Assembly (NCBI GenBank): GCA_026401035.1
Contig: JAPLNR010000046.1
Coordinates: 16,211-80,210, forward strand
Direction of reading: 5' to 3'
DNA length: 64,000 nt
From: Planctomycetia bacterium
GTDB taxonomy: Bacteria; Planctomycetota; Planctomycetia; Pirellulales; UBA1268
How positions within the stretch are numbered: position 1 is the stretch's first letter; the number at the start of each line of letters is the position of its first letter. Positions 9,747 to 20,061 of the stretch are shown here, one piece after another. A model generated the notes under the pieces. That model worked only from the letters and a program-made list of their open reading frames with translations, ran no database searches and was not told the DNA's origin. Made by a program: the position numbers and the translations under genes.

Positions 9747-9944
9747 GCATGCCGGCATCCGCCAACGACTTGTATCCCGCACGCCGCAGGCTGGGACGCG
9801 GGCCGAAAAATAGAGGAGCCTGTCGGGCCGCTTCGAACCGTTCACTCGCCTGTTTCATCAGGTCATTTATGAACCCTGGTATGCGGGGTGGTATACTGTT
9901 CAATTCACGTTTGCTTTCGTTATCCATGAATCATCGGCGTTGTG

Positions 9945-11123
9945 ATGAAGTCTGAACGGGCGGAGCCCGCCCTGCTGCGGCGGATCAACCAACGCTGTAT
10001 TCTCAAGGTGATTCAGAGGAGTGGCGCGTCGTCGCGGGCCACACTGGCCCGGATGTCGGGGCTCACGCCGCCCACTGTTTCAAAGGTCGTCGAGTCGCTG
10101 CTGATGCAGGGCATCGTCGAAGAATTCGAGCAGGATAGGCCGCCCCTCGGCAGGCCCCACAAACTGGTCAAGATGGCGACAACCTCGGCCGTCGTGCTGG
10201 GAGTCGTCATCGATGCCGGCAGCTCGTGCGTGACCGAAACGGGTCTCGACGGCCAGGTCACAGAGGAGAAGACACTGCGTTTTCGGACGCCCGACACCTA
10301 CGAGCGGCTCCTCGACGAGTTGGAGCAGCGGTGCAGAACCCTGCTCTCGCGCACCAGCGCCAAGCCCCGGGGTGTGGGAATCAGCGTTCCGGGCCTCGTT
10401 AGCGAGCGACTGAAGCAGGTCGTTTTCTGCCCGAATTTGCACCTGCTTGATCACCGGAATCCGGCACTCGATCTGGAAAAACGCCTGGGCATCGAGTGCC
10501 TGCTCATGCACGAACTCCAGGCGCTCTGCCTTGCCGAGAGGATGTATGGCGTTGCCGGCGTCCTCGACAACTTCGCGATGCTCGACGTGACGCAGGGGCT
10601 CGGGCTAGGCGTCGTCGTGGGCGGCATGATCCTCACGGGCAACAGCGGGATGGCTGGCGAAATCGGCCACATCACCGCCGATCCGACCGGCATCCGCTGC
10701 GGCTGCGGGAACCGCGGCTGCCTGGAGACGCTGGCGACGGACGCGGCCCTGATGCGGATGATGCAGGATCGGGTGAAAAAGCCCCTCACGTTGGCCGAGG
10801 CGGCCGCAATGCTCGACGAGCAGGGCGCCGACTTTGAGAGCGAGATTCAGGCGGTGACCGGTTACCTGGCCATCGCGATCGCCGTAGTGATCAACACGTT
10901 CAATCCAACGACGGTCTTCGTGCATGGAAAACTCCTCGTGGAAAACAAGGATCGCTTCGATCGGGTGGTCGACGGCGTACGCCAGCGGACGCTGATGCCG
11001 CTCCTCGCCGAATGCACTATCGTCCCGACCCGATCGAGCAAGCGGCAAGGGGCGATCGCCGGAATCATGCACTGGCTCACCGAGGGCCGGACACCGGGGC
11101 TCGGCGTCCGCCGCCAACCCTGA
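9945..11123 (+). CDS. ROK-family transcriptional regulator of the gal cluster
   Basis: This 392-residue protein has an N-terminal winged helix-turn-helix (about residues 15-70; ASSRATLARMSGLTPPTVSK is the recognition region). A ROK sugar-binding domain follows, with VTQGLGLGVVVGG, GEIGH and the zinc motif CGCGNRGCLE near residue 245. ROK repressors of the NagC/XylR/Mlc type bind sugars or sugar phosphates and release DNA. The ATG at 9945 is used; a GTG one codon earlier is also possible. It is divergent from the GH31/gal genes, so it most likely controls them. The effector is unknown; galactose or a galactoside is an inference from position. Confidence 0.92.
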   Translation: MKSERAEPALLRRINQRCILKVIQRSGASSRATLARMSGLTPPTVSKVVESLLMQGIVEEFEQDRPPLGRPHKLVKMATTSAVVLGVVIDAGSSCVTETGLDGQVTEEKTLRFRTPDTYERLLDELEQRCRTLLSRTSAKPRGVGISVPGLVSERLKQVVFCPNLHLLDHRNPALDLEKRLGIECLLMHELQALCLAERMYGVAGVLDNFAMLDVTQGLGLGVVVGGMILTGNSGMAGEIGHITADPTGIRCGCGNRGCLETLATDAALMRMMQDRVKKPLTLAEAAAMLDEQGADFESEIQAVTGYLAIAIAVVINTFNPTTVFVHGKLLVENKDRFDRVVDGVRQRTLMPLLAECTIVPTRSSKRQGAIAGIMHWLTEGRTPGLGVRRQP

Positions 11124-11149
11124 CTCCATCGACGCGGAGTCGCATACCC

Positions 11150-11180
11150 GGGCGGATCCGCCCCAGCAACCGCTGTTGCT
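11150..11180. terminator. Convergent-gene hairpins
   Basis: Between the ROK stop and the DUF1501 stop there is a perfect 14-bp palindrome GGGCGGATCCGCCC (11150-11163). It is followed immediately by the stem AGCAAC/GTTGCT with loop CGCT (11165-11180). Two adjacent hairpins between converging genes suggest a bidirectional terminator, although no T-run follows. Confidence 0.4.
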
Positions 11181-12661
11181 CAGGCCAACACGTCTTTGAT
11201 GACGTGTCCGTGCACATTGGTGAGCCTGCGCTCGATACCGTTGTGATAAAACGTCAATCGTTCGTGATCCAGCCCCATAAGGTGCAAGATGGTGGCGTTG
11301 AAGTCATAGACAGACGTCTCATTGACCACCGCCTTGAAGCCAAACTCGTCGCTCTCGCCGTAGCTGAAACCCTTCTTCACGCCAGCTCCGGCGAGAAAGC
11401 AGGTAAACGCACCCGGGTTGTGATCACGGCCGGTTCCGTTGCCTTGCAAGAACGGCATTCGGCCGAACTCAGTGCACCATACGATGAGGGTGTCATCGAG
11501 GAGGCCACGCCGCTTCATGTCTCGAATGAGCGCGGCGGTGGGCTGGTCCATGATCTCCGCTTGCATGGCATGGGTGTCCTGAATGTCGCTATGCGAGTCC
11601 CAATTGGTGATGCCGTTGCCGCCGCTGGGATCGCTCCCATTGAACAGCTGCACGACGCGTACGCCCTTCTCGATGAGGCGGCGGGCTAAAATACAATTCT
11701 TGGCATACTCGCGCTTGAGATCACTGCCGGTGTCGGTGCCGTATTCCCTGTGAATCGATTCGGGCTCCTCCGAGATGTCCATGATGTCGGGCACCGATGT
11801 TTGCATGCGGCCCGCAAGTTCATAGCTGGCGATGCGTGCGGCGAGGTTGGTATCGCCCGGAAATTGCTCGAGGTGCTTGCTGTTCAAACGTGCGAGCAGA
11901 TCGCTCGTGACCTGATCGTCTGTTGCCGAGTAGTGAGCGGGACGATTGAGATTTGCGGGCGGAGCCTTGGCGGTAAAGTCGGTGCCCTGGAAAGCGGCGG
12001 GCAGAAATCCGCTGCCGAAGTTGTTCTTGCCCGACCTTGCCATGCCACGCGGATCATTGATGGCGACGAACGCAGGCAGCTCGGAGCACTCGGACCCAAG
12101 CGCATAGGTGGTCCACGCGCCAAATGAAGGGAAGCCTTCCATCACAAAACCGGTGTGGAGAAAATTCTCTCCCTGCGGGTGCGCGCTGGTTTGCGTGCTC
12201 AGCGCATGAAGAAAGCAGAACTCATCGGTGAGTTCTGCCAGATGCGGCAACAAGTCCGACACCATCTTGCCGCTCTGGCCGCGTGGCTTGAAGCGCCAGA
12301 ACGGTTTGGCGATGTTGCCGGACGGGCCTTCGAACGTCACTGCGGGCATGTGCGGCGGCTTCTGACCATGCAACTTTGCGAGCATCGGCTTGTAGTCGAA
12401 CGTGTCGACATGGCTGACCGCCCCCGGGCAAAAGACGACCAGCACCCTCTTCGCGGGCATCGGGAAGTGCGCAGGGCGCGGTGCATAGGGACGATCGGGA
12501 TCGATCCGGGGACGGATGCTCGCCTTGCCCGTGAGGTCAGCCGCGGATTCGGAGGCCAGCAGGTGCGCGAGGCCCAGGCCACCGAAGGCACCTCCGGTGG
12601 TCCCCAGGAAGGCGCGGCGGTCGAGCAGGTGTCGCGCCCGGATTCGCTCGGCTTGGTTCAT
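11180..12661 (-). CDS. DUF1501 secreted protein
   Basis: This 493-residue protein belongs to DUF1501, a sulfatase/alkaline-phosphatase-like superfamily group abundant in planctomycetes. The N terminus has a twin-arginine-type motif [22 protein letters not shown] (arginines at about residues 15-16), suggesting Tat export. [20 protein letters not shown] is the usual start of the domain, and [18 protein letters not shown] with [17 protein letters not shown] are late conserved blocks. The ATG overlaps the stop of the upstream DUF1549/1553 gene by 4 bases, a translationally coupled pair. These two families occur together very often in planctomycetes. Their biochemical role remains unproven. Confidence 0.93.
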   Translation of the reverse strand: MNQAERIRARHLLDRRAFLGTTGGAFGGLGLAHLLASESAADLTGKASIRPRIDPDRPYAPRPAHFPMPAKRVLVVFCPGAVSHVDTFDYKPMLAKLHGQKPPHMPAVTFEGPSGNIAKPFWRFKPRGQSGKMVSDLLPHLAELTDEFCFLHALSTQTSAHPQGENFLHTGFVMEGFPSFGAWTTYALGSECSELPAFVAINDPRGMARSGKNNFGSGFLPAAFQGTDFTAKAPPANLNRPAHYSATDDQVTSDLLARLNSKHLEQFPGDTNLAARIASYELAGRMQTSVPDIMDISEEPESIHREYGTDTGSDLKREYAKNCILARRLIEKGVRVVQLFNGSDPSGGNGITNWDSHSDIQDTHAMQAEIMDQPTAALIRDMKRRGLLDDTLIVWCTEFGRMPFLQGNGTGRDHNPGAFTCFLAGAGVKKGFSYGESDEFGFKAVVNETSVYDFNATILHLMGLDHERLTFYHNGIERRLTNVHGHVIKDVLA

Positions 12662-15339
12662 GGCAGGAATGCGAATTCGTTTGAGTTGATGATGCTTCGG
12701 ACGACGAGTGCGAGTCTGGTTCCCTCACATGCAGCGAACTCTTCAGCCGTCGGTGCTCTTGTCAGCAACAATTCAAACGCCTGACTCACCGATTGCGCCC
12801 GCTGGGCTATAAACTCGCTCTGCTCGACCACGAACTCACTGTTCATCAAATTCAGAGCCTGAAGCGGAGTCGTGGATATCGGCCGTTTGGGACTGACTTG
12901 TCCGCAGTCGGGAAAATCGAATGCGGTGAAAATGCGATCGTCAACTCGGCGCATGCGTTCTTGATAAATCATCCGCCGCCACGTCTCGGGGCCATGGTTG
13001 TCGATCACCTGCCACTGCGCGTAGGTGTTCTTCACGCCGTGAATGCGGTAACTACGGCCCCCTGGCGTTCGATCAAGTTTGCCGGACGCCTGCAACACAC
13101 TGTCCCGAATGACCTCGGCTTCGACTCGTTGTGGCGAGAAACGCCACAACAACGAATTATTGGCGTCGATGCGAATGGCGTCCTGGCGCGGAGCGCTCGA
13201 TTGCCGGAAGGCGTCGGTCAGTACGATGCGGCGGATGAGGTCCTTGGTACTCCAGGGCTTGGCATTACGGTCCTGCGGATGCACGAACTCGGCGGCGAGC
13301 CAGTCGAGCAGTTCGGGATGGCTCGGCGGTGCGCCCGCTTTGCCAAAATCGGAGGTTGTTGCGACGATGCCCGCGCCGAAGAGATGGTGCCACACGCGGT
13401 TCACATAGACTCTTGCCGTAAGCGGATGCTCGGGGCTGAAAACCCAATCAGCGAATCGCTTTCGTCGCTCGGCATCAGGCGTGCTCGAGTTCAGGCCAAG
13501 ATCGCCATCCAGGATGGCGAAACCAGCCGGCATGACTTCACCCGCTGGATTCTCAGGGCTCCCGCGGCTGAATACACGGGTGACAACCGGATCTTGAAAA
13601 CGACCGATGAAACTGTGGCGCGGACCGTCCTGGCTGAGCGTTTGGATGAGTTCGTGCAGCCGTCCGGTCCGTGCCACCCGGTTGCTGGCAATCTCTCTCC
13701 ACGTGCCATCGGTGTGTTGCGCCGAGACACGATAGCCCGGAACCTGATACGTCCCGCCGTCTGCGATGTAGTCGGTCTCAAAATAGGATTCGCGATTGCT
13801 CGAGAGGCGTAGGCGGCTGACCTCCTGCACTCGAGGAAAGCGAATCTCGACCCATGGCCTGTCAGAACTGTCCTCTGCCGAGCGTGCCCTCCACGTCTGC
13901 GTGCCATACTCGCCGTCGTTGGCGTTCCTCAAATCACCGCGCGGCTCGGTCATTCGCTCATCCGCGGTGAGCTGCGTTCCGCTGGAAGCGAGCGCCAGGT
14001 TCTTCTTGACGTCCCCAGGACCGAACAATTCCAGTTCATCGACTGCAACGTAGGAGCCGTCGAATTCGATGCGCAGCGCGCTGGTCCTGGTCGCTGGAAA
14101 CTGCAGCTCTCTGAATCCTCCCCAATCCTCTTCCCACACGCAGCCGTTTTTCAACAATTCTGCACGGTGCTCGGACACCCTTCGGAGCAACTCGTTTGCC
14201 CGTAGCGTGCGAGGGTGTTCGTCGCTCAGTTCAGGCAGACGTCCGCCGAATTCCACTCCCTGAAACACTGCGGTGAGCGAGTAGTAGTCCTGGATCGTGA
14301 TCGGGTCGAACTTGTGATTGTGACAGCGTGCGCAACTGACCGTCATGCCGAGAAGCGAAGAGCCCACGGTTTGCATGATTTCATCCATGCGATCCGCGCG
14401 GGCTTGGCGAATCGCCGTGGGCTCCTGCCCAACCGTGGCCGCCGGTACATGCGGTCCGGCAACGAGAAAGCCTGTTGCTTCGCCCATGCCATATTGATCG
14501 CCTGCGATCTGTTCACGCACGAACTGATCGTATGGACGATCTTCATTGAAAGCGGCGATGACAAAGTCGCGATAGACCCATGCGTTCTTCCGATAGAGAT
14601 TTGCCTCCGAGCCATTCGACTCCGCCCAGCGGATCACATCGAGCCAGTGTTGGGCCCAACGCTCACCAAAGCTCGGTGAGGCGAGTAACTCATCGACCAG
14701 CCCGGTATACGCCGCCTCGTCGTCTCCTTTCGAATCCTCAATAAAGCGTGATACGCGTTCTGGCGTGGGCATCAAGCCTGTCAGCACGACAGAGACACGA
14801 CGAATGAGCGACCGCGCCGCGACAGCGTCGCCATACGCAAGATCTTTTTCACCCAACCTCTCCAGAAGAAAAGCATCGATGGCGGTCGTATCGCGAGCGA
14901 TCACCGGAACCTCGGGGCGGACTACCGGCTGGAGTGACCAGAGGTCCGAGCTGAGTTCCAACTCAGCATCCATCTGCCCCGGCACCACGGCACCTTCGGC
15001 AATCCACTGCTCAAACAACGCGATCTGCTCTCGGGTGAGCGACTCACCGTTCGGCGGCATCCTTTCGTCCTCGTCATTGGACTTCAGCACCGCAATCAAA
15101 TGGCTCTTCGCCGCGTCGCCGGGAACGACGGCTGCCATGCCCGAGTCGCCCCCTCGAAGCATGATTGGCCTCTGGTCTAAACGGAAGCCGGAACTTTGGT
15201 CCTCGTCCCCGTGACAATCCAGACACCGCGCCGCGAGGATCGGCTGGATATCTCTGTCGAAATCAATCGTGCTGGCAGACGCACGCACAGGCGCACAGGC
15301 GCAGAGGAGAATCAGAAAGAGGGCTTGGATTCCTTTCAT
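12658..15339 (-). CDS. Planctomycete cytochrome-like DUF1549/DUF1553 protein (PSCyt1)
   Basis: This is an 893-residue exported protein. A signal peptide ([20 protein letters not shown]) precedes a PSCyt1-type c-haem motif, C39-L-D-C42-H43, in [14 protein letters not shown]1549 follows, with a further [11 protein letters not shown] motif, and the C-terminal DUF1553 domain holds [17 protein letters not shown] and [17 protein letters not shown] middle insert containing [12 protein letters not shown] resembles a discoidin-like beta domain. The ATG at 15339 is chosen because the signal peptide begins there; the longer frame to 15465 adds non-protein-like sequence. It is coupled to DUF1501 by an ATGA overlap. 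The motifs imply periplasmic haem binding; the physiological role is unknown. Confidence 0.93.
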   Translation of the reverse strand: MKGIQALFLILLCACAPVRASASTIDFDRDIQPILAARCLDCHGDEDQSSGFRLDQRPIMLRGGDSGMAAVVPGDAAKSHLIAVLKSNDEDERMPPNGESLTREQIALFEQWIAEGAVVPGQMDAELELSSDLWSLQPVVRPEVPVIARDTTAIDAFLLERLGEKDLAYGDAVAARSLIRRVSVVLTGLMPTPERVSRFIEDSKGDDEAAYTGLVDELLASPSFGERWAQHWLDVIRWAESNGSEANLYRKNAWVYRDFVIAAFNEDRPYDQFVREQIAGDQYGMGEATGFLVAGPHVPAATVGQEPTAIRQARADRMDEIMQTVGSSLLGMTVSCARCHNHKFDPITIQDYYSLTAVFQGVEFGGRLPELSDEHPRTLRANELLRRVSEHRAELLKNGCVWEEDWGGFRELQFPATRTSALRIEFDGSYVAVDELELFGPGDVKKNLALASSGTQLTADERMTEPRGDLRNANDGEYGTQTWRARSAEDSSDRPWVEIRFPRVQEVSRLRLSSNRESYFETDYIADGGTYQVPGYRVSAQHTDGTWREIASNRVARTGRLHELIQTLSQDGPRHSFIGRFQDPVVTRVFSRGSPENPAGEVMPAGFAILDGDLGLNSSTPDAERRKRFADWVFSPEHPLTARVYVNRVWHHLFGAGIVATTSDFGKAGAPPSHPELLDWLAAEFVHPQDRNAKPWSTKDLIRRIVLTDAFRQSSAPRQDAIRIDANNSLLWRFSPQRVEAEVIRDSVLQASGKLDRTPGGRSYRIHGVKNTYAQWQVIDNHGPETWRRMIYQERMRRVDDRIFTAFDFPDCGQVSPKRPISTTPLQALNLMNSEFVVEQSEFIAQRAQSVSQAFELLLTRAPTAEEFAACEGTRLALVVRSIINSNEFAFLP

Positions 15340-15543
15340 GCAGCACGTGAGGCGGTGACGGCGGCGGGGCCGAACAGCTCCTACGCCGGACAACTCTCGA
15401 GCAGCGTAAGTCGCACCGTTTCCATTTCTGGAAGCGTATGCCAGTCGCTTGCTACTCCTTACCATGTTCGGTTACTTCAGCCGTGGGGAGTCATCCTCGC
15501 ACCGTGCGTGCGGGGATTGGAGTCGAGCAAGCGATGGGGCGGC

Positions 15544-18500
15544 TCAGGCCGTGCGGCGGTAGCAGCGGTGGGCGAGGCGGACGCCAAGCAAGGCTGCGCC
15601 GGCGGCGAGAAGGACCAGCGTCGCGGGCTCGGGCACCGGCAGCACTGCCAACACACCGGTTGCGGTGTTGAATGTCATACGCTGATTGTCGCCGCCGACA
15701 TTACTGGTCCAAAGGCCGGCGTTGTCGTAAGAGAACGTCAAATCGAGGTACGCCGATCCGTTCATCGTCACAGCAGAGAAATTGCCACCCCGACTCGAGG
15801 TATCGAAAGTCGTGAACAGGTCAAAGTTCGTGTTGTCGGCAAAGAGCTGGTTCAAATCAAGCTGGAGAATGCCACCGAAGTTGAGCGTCGTGGAGTTGAT
15901 GACGTCCACGGCGTCGTAGCCAGGATTCGCCCCGCGGGTCGTTCCCCAGATCTCCATGAGCGTCGTGCCGGCCAGGCTCACCGTGCCGCCGCCGCCCTGG
16001 CTGTCCAACGTGATGACGCCCGGGCTGTTCCCCGGCGAGAGCGTGCCGTTGATCGTGAGCGTGTCACCGTTGCCGAGCCGGACGGTGCCGATCCCCTTGA
16101 GCGTCTGACTACCGCCGATCGCGAATGACGTCTTCTCAGCGAGGTCCAGGACCGCTCCTGAAGAGCCGGTATCGCCCACCACGATCGTCTGGCTGCTGTT
16201 GATGCTGCCTGCCACGCCAAGTTTGAGCGTGCCGGCCTTGATCGTCGTGGAACCGTTGTAGGTGTTCACGCCTGAGAGCGTTTGCGTGCCCGTGCCCAAC
16301 TTGGTCAGGCCGCTGGTGCCGGTGCCGCTGATGACGCCCCCGTAGGAGGTGCTGCCGTTGTTGCCGCCGGTGGTCAGCGTGGCGTTGGCACCCAGCGTCA
16401 CATTGCCGCCGGTGGATCCGCCGCCCGCGAGCGAGCCGATGGTTTGACTGAAGCCATTGAGATCCAGGCTGACGCCAGCCACATCGGCCAAGGCGACGGC
16501 CGACCCATTGCCGAAGGCTTGCCCGCCGGCCGCCGCACCGGCACGGAGCGTGCCGGCACTGACGGTGGTCGGGCCGGTGTAGGTGCTCGTGCCGGAGAGG
16601 ATCCAGATCCCGGGGTTGTCGATCTTCGTGATGCCGCCGGCGCCGGAGATCACACCGCTGATGGTGCCGGTGCCGCGACCGCGGACGAAGAGCGTGAAGC
16701 TATCGAGACCGAAGCTACCGGAGAGGGTAACCGTATCGCTCGACGATGTGCTGCCATCCGCGTTACCTGCGGCGATGGTGGCATTGCCGCTGAGGGTGAA
16801 GTTGTTCGATTGGGTGGTGTTGTTGGTGAACACGAAGGCGGTCGGGCTGCCGCTGAACCCAGAGACCCAGGTGTTTTGATTCCCCCCTTGGATCGTGACA
16901 TTTCCGGAGCCGAGTGCGCCGCTGGCGGTCACCGAAAGTCTTTGCCACGCACCAGAGGTGCCCGTGTTGGATGTCCACTGCGTCCCGCCCGAATAGCTAT
17001 TCGCCGCATTGGCCAGAAGAAGCTCGCCGCCTCCGGCGGTTGGGTCAGAGATGATCTTGCCCGTTCCGCTGACTTGCCCGTAGAGGCTGGTGCCCCACGT
17101 CGATGAGCGGAAACTAAGACTGGTGCCATCCATCAGCACGGCGGAGTTCACATTCAGATTGCCAGCATAGTTTGAATCGAAGACGGCTTGCGTGCCGCCA
17201 TCGGCGACAAAGCGAATCGTGCCGGATGTCGCGCCAACGCTGCCGCTGCCGATGGTGCTGGTCACCTGACTGCCGGAGTTGTCCCAATCGATCCGGTTCA
17301 GGGTGAGAACGGAGCCGGTGCCCAGGTTCAGAGTGGGCGCTGTGCCGCTTACGACTGCGGCATTCACGTTTCGGATCGTCTCGCTCTGGCCGTTCAGGTT
17401 CCAGGTTCCGGCGTTGATGTCCAGGGTGGCATTGTCCGCGATCTGGTTGGCGGTGAGGTGCTTCAGAGTGGCGCCAGCGTTGACCTGGACGTCGACGGTC
17501 CCGGCCGTGCCATCGCCCGCGATCGCGTTGACCCCGGCGGTTTTGCTCAGTTCCAGCGTGCCGCCGGTTACGGTGGTGAGGCCGGTAAAGGTGTTTGAGG
17601 TGGACCCGCTGAGGGTGAGGGCGCCTATGCCCTGCTTGGTGAGGGCGAGCGCGTTCGTGAACCGGCCGTCGTAGGTGGTGTTCGTGCTTTGGTTCACTGT
17701 GAGGGTGGCGGTGCCGCTGCTGCTGTTGGTCACGGTGCGCGCGCCTTCCGTCACGGAAGCCGTGGTGCGAATGCCGCCGATGGTCTGGCTGAAGCCGGCG
17801 AGATCGAGGGTTCCCGTTCCCGCGTTCACTCCACCGGTTACGCCGAGGGAAAGGATGCTGCTGGAGGGCAGCACATTGGCCGCCCCCGCCTTCAAGGTCC
17901 CCTGCCAGCCCGGGGTCACCGTTCCGAAGGAGCTGCCGGCGACCCCGAGGGTGACGGTGCCACTTTCGTAGATGAAAAGCGTATTGGCGTTCAGCGTTAA
18001 CGCGGTGGTCGTGATTTGGATCGCTCCCCCTGCCCCAGGCCTCAGCGCCAGCGAACTGCCGCCGGCACTGGATACGCCACCAGTGAGGTTCAGCGTGGTG
18101 TTGTTATTCGACCCGATCCTTGCGCCGCCGGCCGGGTCCACGGTGATGAGCCCGCTGTAGGTATTGGTTCCGCTGTTGTTGAAGAGGGCTCCGGTAAAAT
18201 TTGAGCCGTCGCCCCGGATGGTCAGCGGCTCGGCCACGGTGAGGCCGGTTGCGTCTAGTTGGAGCACGGCGTTATTGCTCACTGTCGTGCCGTTGCCGCC
18301 GCCGGTAGCGCCGAGGGCGTTGTTGCTCGTAATGGCAAGGATGCCCGTGCTGATGCTGGTGGTCCCGGAGTAGGTGTTGACGCCGGAAAGCGTGAGCGTG
18401 CCACTCCCAGACTTGGTCAGGCCTGCTGTACCTTCGATGATCGCGCTGATGGTGGCGGTTTTTCCCGACCCCAGGGCATTCACCGTCACGGTAGGAGTAA

Positions 18501-18909
18501 CGCCAGCGAGGATGAGGTTGTTGGTGGCGGTGCCATTGTTGTCCAGAACCCACCCAGCAGCCGTAGTGGTGTTTGTATCGCCGAAGATCAGGCCGGTCAG
18601 GGTGCGGTCGGAATCGAGTCTGACGGTGTTGTCGGCGGTGAGATTGAGCGTGTTGAAGTTGGCTGTGGAGCCGAGGCCGTCAGCAACAATGCCGCCGGAC
18701 CAGTTCCCGGTCGTACTCCAAGAACCGCCTGAGACGGTTTGAGTCCACGTGCCATCCGCTGCGTGGGCGTCTAGGAGAGACAACGCGGCCACCGCCGCTA
18801 GAATGCCAGCAAGCCAGGGCTGGAACCGCCGACGAATCCGCGCGGCCCAACAGAACAACTCGTCCAACTTCAAAGCAGCTGTTTTCCCAGAGCATTTGCG
18901 ACTGCTCAT
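15544..18909 (-). CDS. PEP-CTERM protein with autotransporter-associated beta repeats
   Basis: The protein has 1,121 residues from the ATG at 18909, with TTGGGGGA just upstream. The N terminus has a long basic leader and a hydrophobic segment (WLAGILAAVAALSLLDAHA). The body is made of autotransporter-associated beta-strand (PATR-type) repeats of the form LTKxGxGTLTLSGxNTYSGxTTxxxGTL, visible at least five times (for example LTKSGSGTLTLSGVNTYSG, LTKLGTGTQTLSGVNTYNG). The C terminus is a PEP-CTERM sorting signal: VPEPATLVLLAAGAALLG followed by basic residues RLAHRCYRR. Such proteins are exported, cleaved and anchored or released by an exosortase system; no exosortase is in this window. The gene stands alone, with about 200 bp before the DUF1549 gene in which I see no feature. 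Confidence 0.93.
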   Translation of the reverse strand: MSSRKCSGKTAALKLDELFCWAARIRRRFQPWLAGILAAVAALSLLDAHAADGTWTQTVSGGSWSTTGNWSGGIVADGLGSTANFNTLNLTADNTVRLDSDRTLTGLIFGDTNTTTAAGWVLDNNGTATNNLILAGVTPTVTVNALGSGKTATISAIIEGTAGLTKSGSGTLTLSGVNTYSGTTSISTGILAITSNNALGATGGGNGTTVSNNAVLQLDATGLTVAEPLTIRGDGSNFTGALFNNSGTNTYSGLITVDPAGGARIGSNNNTTLNLTGGVSSAGGSSLALRPGAGGAIQITTTALTLNANTLFIYESGTVTLGVAGSSFGTVTPGWQGTLKAGAANVLPSSSILSLGVTGGVNAGTGTLDLAGFSQTIGGIRTTASVTEGARTVTNSSSGTATLTVNQSTNTTYDGRFTNALALTKQGIGALTLSGSTSNTFTGLTTVTGGTLELSKTAGVNAIAGDGTAGTVDVQVNAGATLKHLTANQIADNATLDINAGTWNLNGQSETIRNVNAAVVSGTAPTLNLGTGSVLTLNRIDWDNSGSQVTSTIGSGSVGATSGTIRFVADGGTQAVFDSNYAGNLNVNSAVLMDGTSLSFRSSTWGTSLYGQVSGTGKIISDPTAGGGELLLANAANSYSGGTQWTSNTGTSGAWQRLSVTASGALGSGNVTIQGGNQNTWVSGFSGSPTAFVFTNNTTQSNNFTLSGNATIAAGNADGSTSSSDTVTLSGSFGLDSFTLFVRGRGTGTISGVISGAGGITKIDNPGIWILSGTSTYTGPTTVSAGTLRAGAAAGGQAFGNGSAVALADVAGVSLDLNGFSQTIGSLAGGGSTGGNVTLGANATLTTGGNNGSTSYGGVISGTGTSGLTKLGTGTQTLSGVNTYNGSTTIKAGTLKLGVAGSINSSQTIVVGDTGSSGAVLDLAEKTSFAIGGSQTLKGIGTVRLGNGDTLTINGTLSPGNSPGVITLDSQGGGGTVSLAGTTLMEIWGTTRGANPGYDAVDVINSTTLNFGGILQLDLNQLFADNTNFDLFTTFDTSSRGGNFSAVTMNGSAYLDLTFSYDNAGLWTSNVGGDNQRMTFNTATGVLAVLPVPEPATLVLLAAGAALLGVRLAHRCYRRTA

Positions 18910-19136
18910 CCGTATCCCCCAAACTGATCGTCGTTTAGAAACTGAGATTACGACGAAGAAAATCCTAAACGGTAAATGGCACATCCGCAAGCCTTTGGTA
19001 CTCAAATTTTTTGGACCCTCACCGCTGGCCGGCTCCCCCACGGCCTACTGGCCCCGCAGAACAGTTGCAAAACAGACGTTTTCCGTGGGAGTAACCAACC
19101 AGGAATAGGCGCGTTTCCCGGGAATAAAGCGTAAGT

Positions 19137-19280
19137 AAGGATATGCCCGGGCAATGGCACCTCTACAACGGTTTTCCGGGCTAGGGCGGCTCGTGAGCGG
19201 CGGGATCGGCCGTCCGGAGGCGGGTCACTGGAGCATTCCTTACCGCCACGCGGTGGCGATTTCGTGGCTTACGCAAAAGG
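19137..19280 (+). repeat. Dispersed repeat, copy 1
   Basis: Starts AAGGATATGCCCGGGCAATG, includes CGGCTCGTGAGC and ends near GGTGGCGATTTCGTGGC. It shares these blocks in the same order and at similar spacing with 22746-22895 (copy 3), and the first block with 21859-21917 (copy 2). No protein of its own is evident. It may be a relic of a mobile element end. Confidence 0.55.
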
Positions 19281-19529
19281 AAACTCCTCGCCCACCCGGG
19301 CCATGAGTTTGGCCCAGGCTTTTTCGCAAGGTGTCGTGGGATCGCGGTTTGTCGCGGGAGCACGTAGCAAACGCGAGCGATGCGACCGTCTTCACAACGC
19401 CGGACGGAGAGGCGCTCATCCGCTCCCGTGTTTACACACCGGTTTATCCCAAGCTGGCCTGAGTTTACCCGGCCGGCTCATTGCCTTCATCACGGAGCCA
19501 GGGCCGATCCACCAAACGACCGCCGGCAG

Positions 19530-19862
19530 GAGCTGGCCCAACTGCCCAACCGGGCGGGTGTGTCGTACGCATTGATCGGCGGCGTGGCGGTGCAGATCCG
19601 CACGACGGAGCCTCGCACCACACTCGACATCGACGTCGCGGTGCCGCGGTTCGACGACATTCCGCGGGCTGCACTGTTGGCCGCTGGCTTCGATCATACG
19701 GGCCGCCACGAGCACAGCGACAACTGGCGTGCGCCACCCGCCGGGCCGGGCAGCTTGCGGACGGCGGTGCAGTTTTCCGCCGAGGACGTGGGGATCGCCG
19801 ACGCCGTTGCCAATGCGGAGCTGACAGATCTCGCCGATGGCCTCCGAATGAGGGTGGCCACG
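19530..19862 (+). pseudogene. Nucleotidyltransferase (AbiEii/MNT-like) fragment
   Basis: The plus-strand frame carries a nucleotidyltransferase core: YALIGGVAVQIRTTEPRTT followed by LDIDVAV. This is the G-G/x-A...D-x-D arrangement of minimal and AbiEii-type nucleotidyltransferases, which include type IV toxin proteins. Similarity can be followed to about LADGLRMRVAT, where such proteins normally continue into an 'L-x-x-K' helical segment; here the translation becomes unrelated. There is no plausible start codon with a ribosome binding site upstream. I read it as a remnant of a larger gene, truncated at both ends. A short functional protein cannot be excluded. Confidence 0.55.
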
Positions 19863-20061
19863 TCGGCCACCATCGACATACCAGCGTCACGGAGGCTCAA
19901 TAGCAGGCCGGGCACGGTACTTTCGATGTCTTTCTGCTGTGAACGAGGAATGGCCGCGTTCATCGCGCGGCCGGTTGCGGCAGCCGTTCACTTCAATAAC
20001 GGCCGCCCAAAGCTATGCTACCGAGATGACTTTCACCCACTCCCCGATGCCGGTGTTCTCG

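Larger units (their letters stand above)
18910..20061. other. Long stretch without an intact gene
   Basis: This 1.15-kb interval holds the upstream region of the PEP-CTERM gene, a copy of a dispersed repeat (19137-19280) and a nucleotidyltransferase remnant (19530-19862). A short plus-strand frame ending at about 19463 with the protein-like sequence ATVFTTPDGEALIRSRVYTP has no start codon and may be another scrap. The interval looks like decayed accessory DNA. Confidence 0.6.

Noticed and set aside
9601..9927. Minus-strand 108-codon frame across the divergent gal/ROK region
   Set aside because: It overlaps the GH31 start and both candidate promoters and has no protein-like features.
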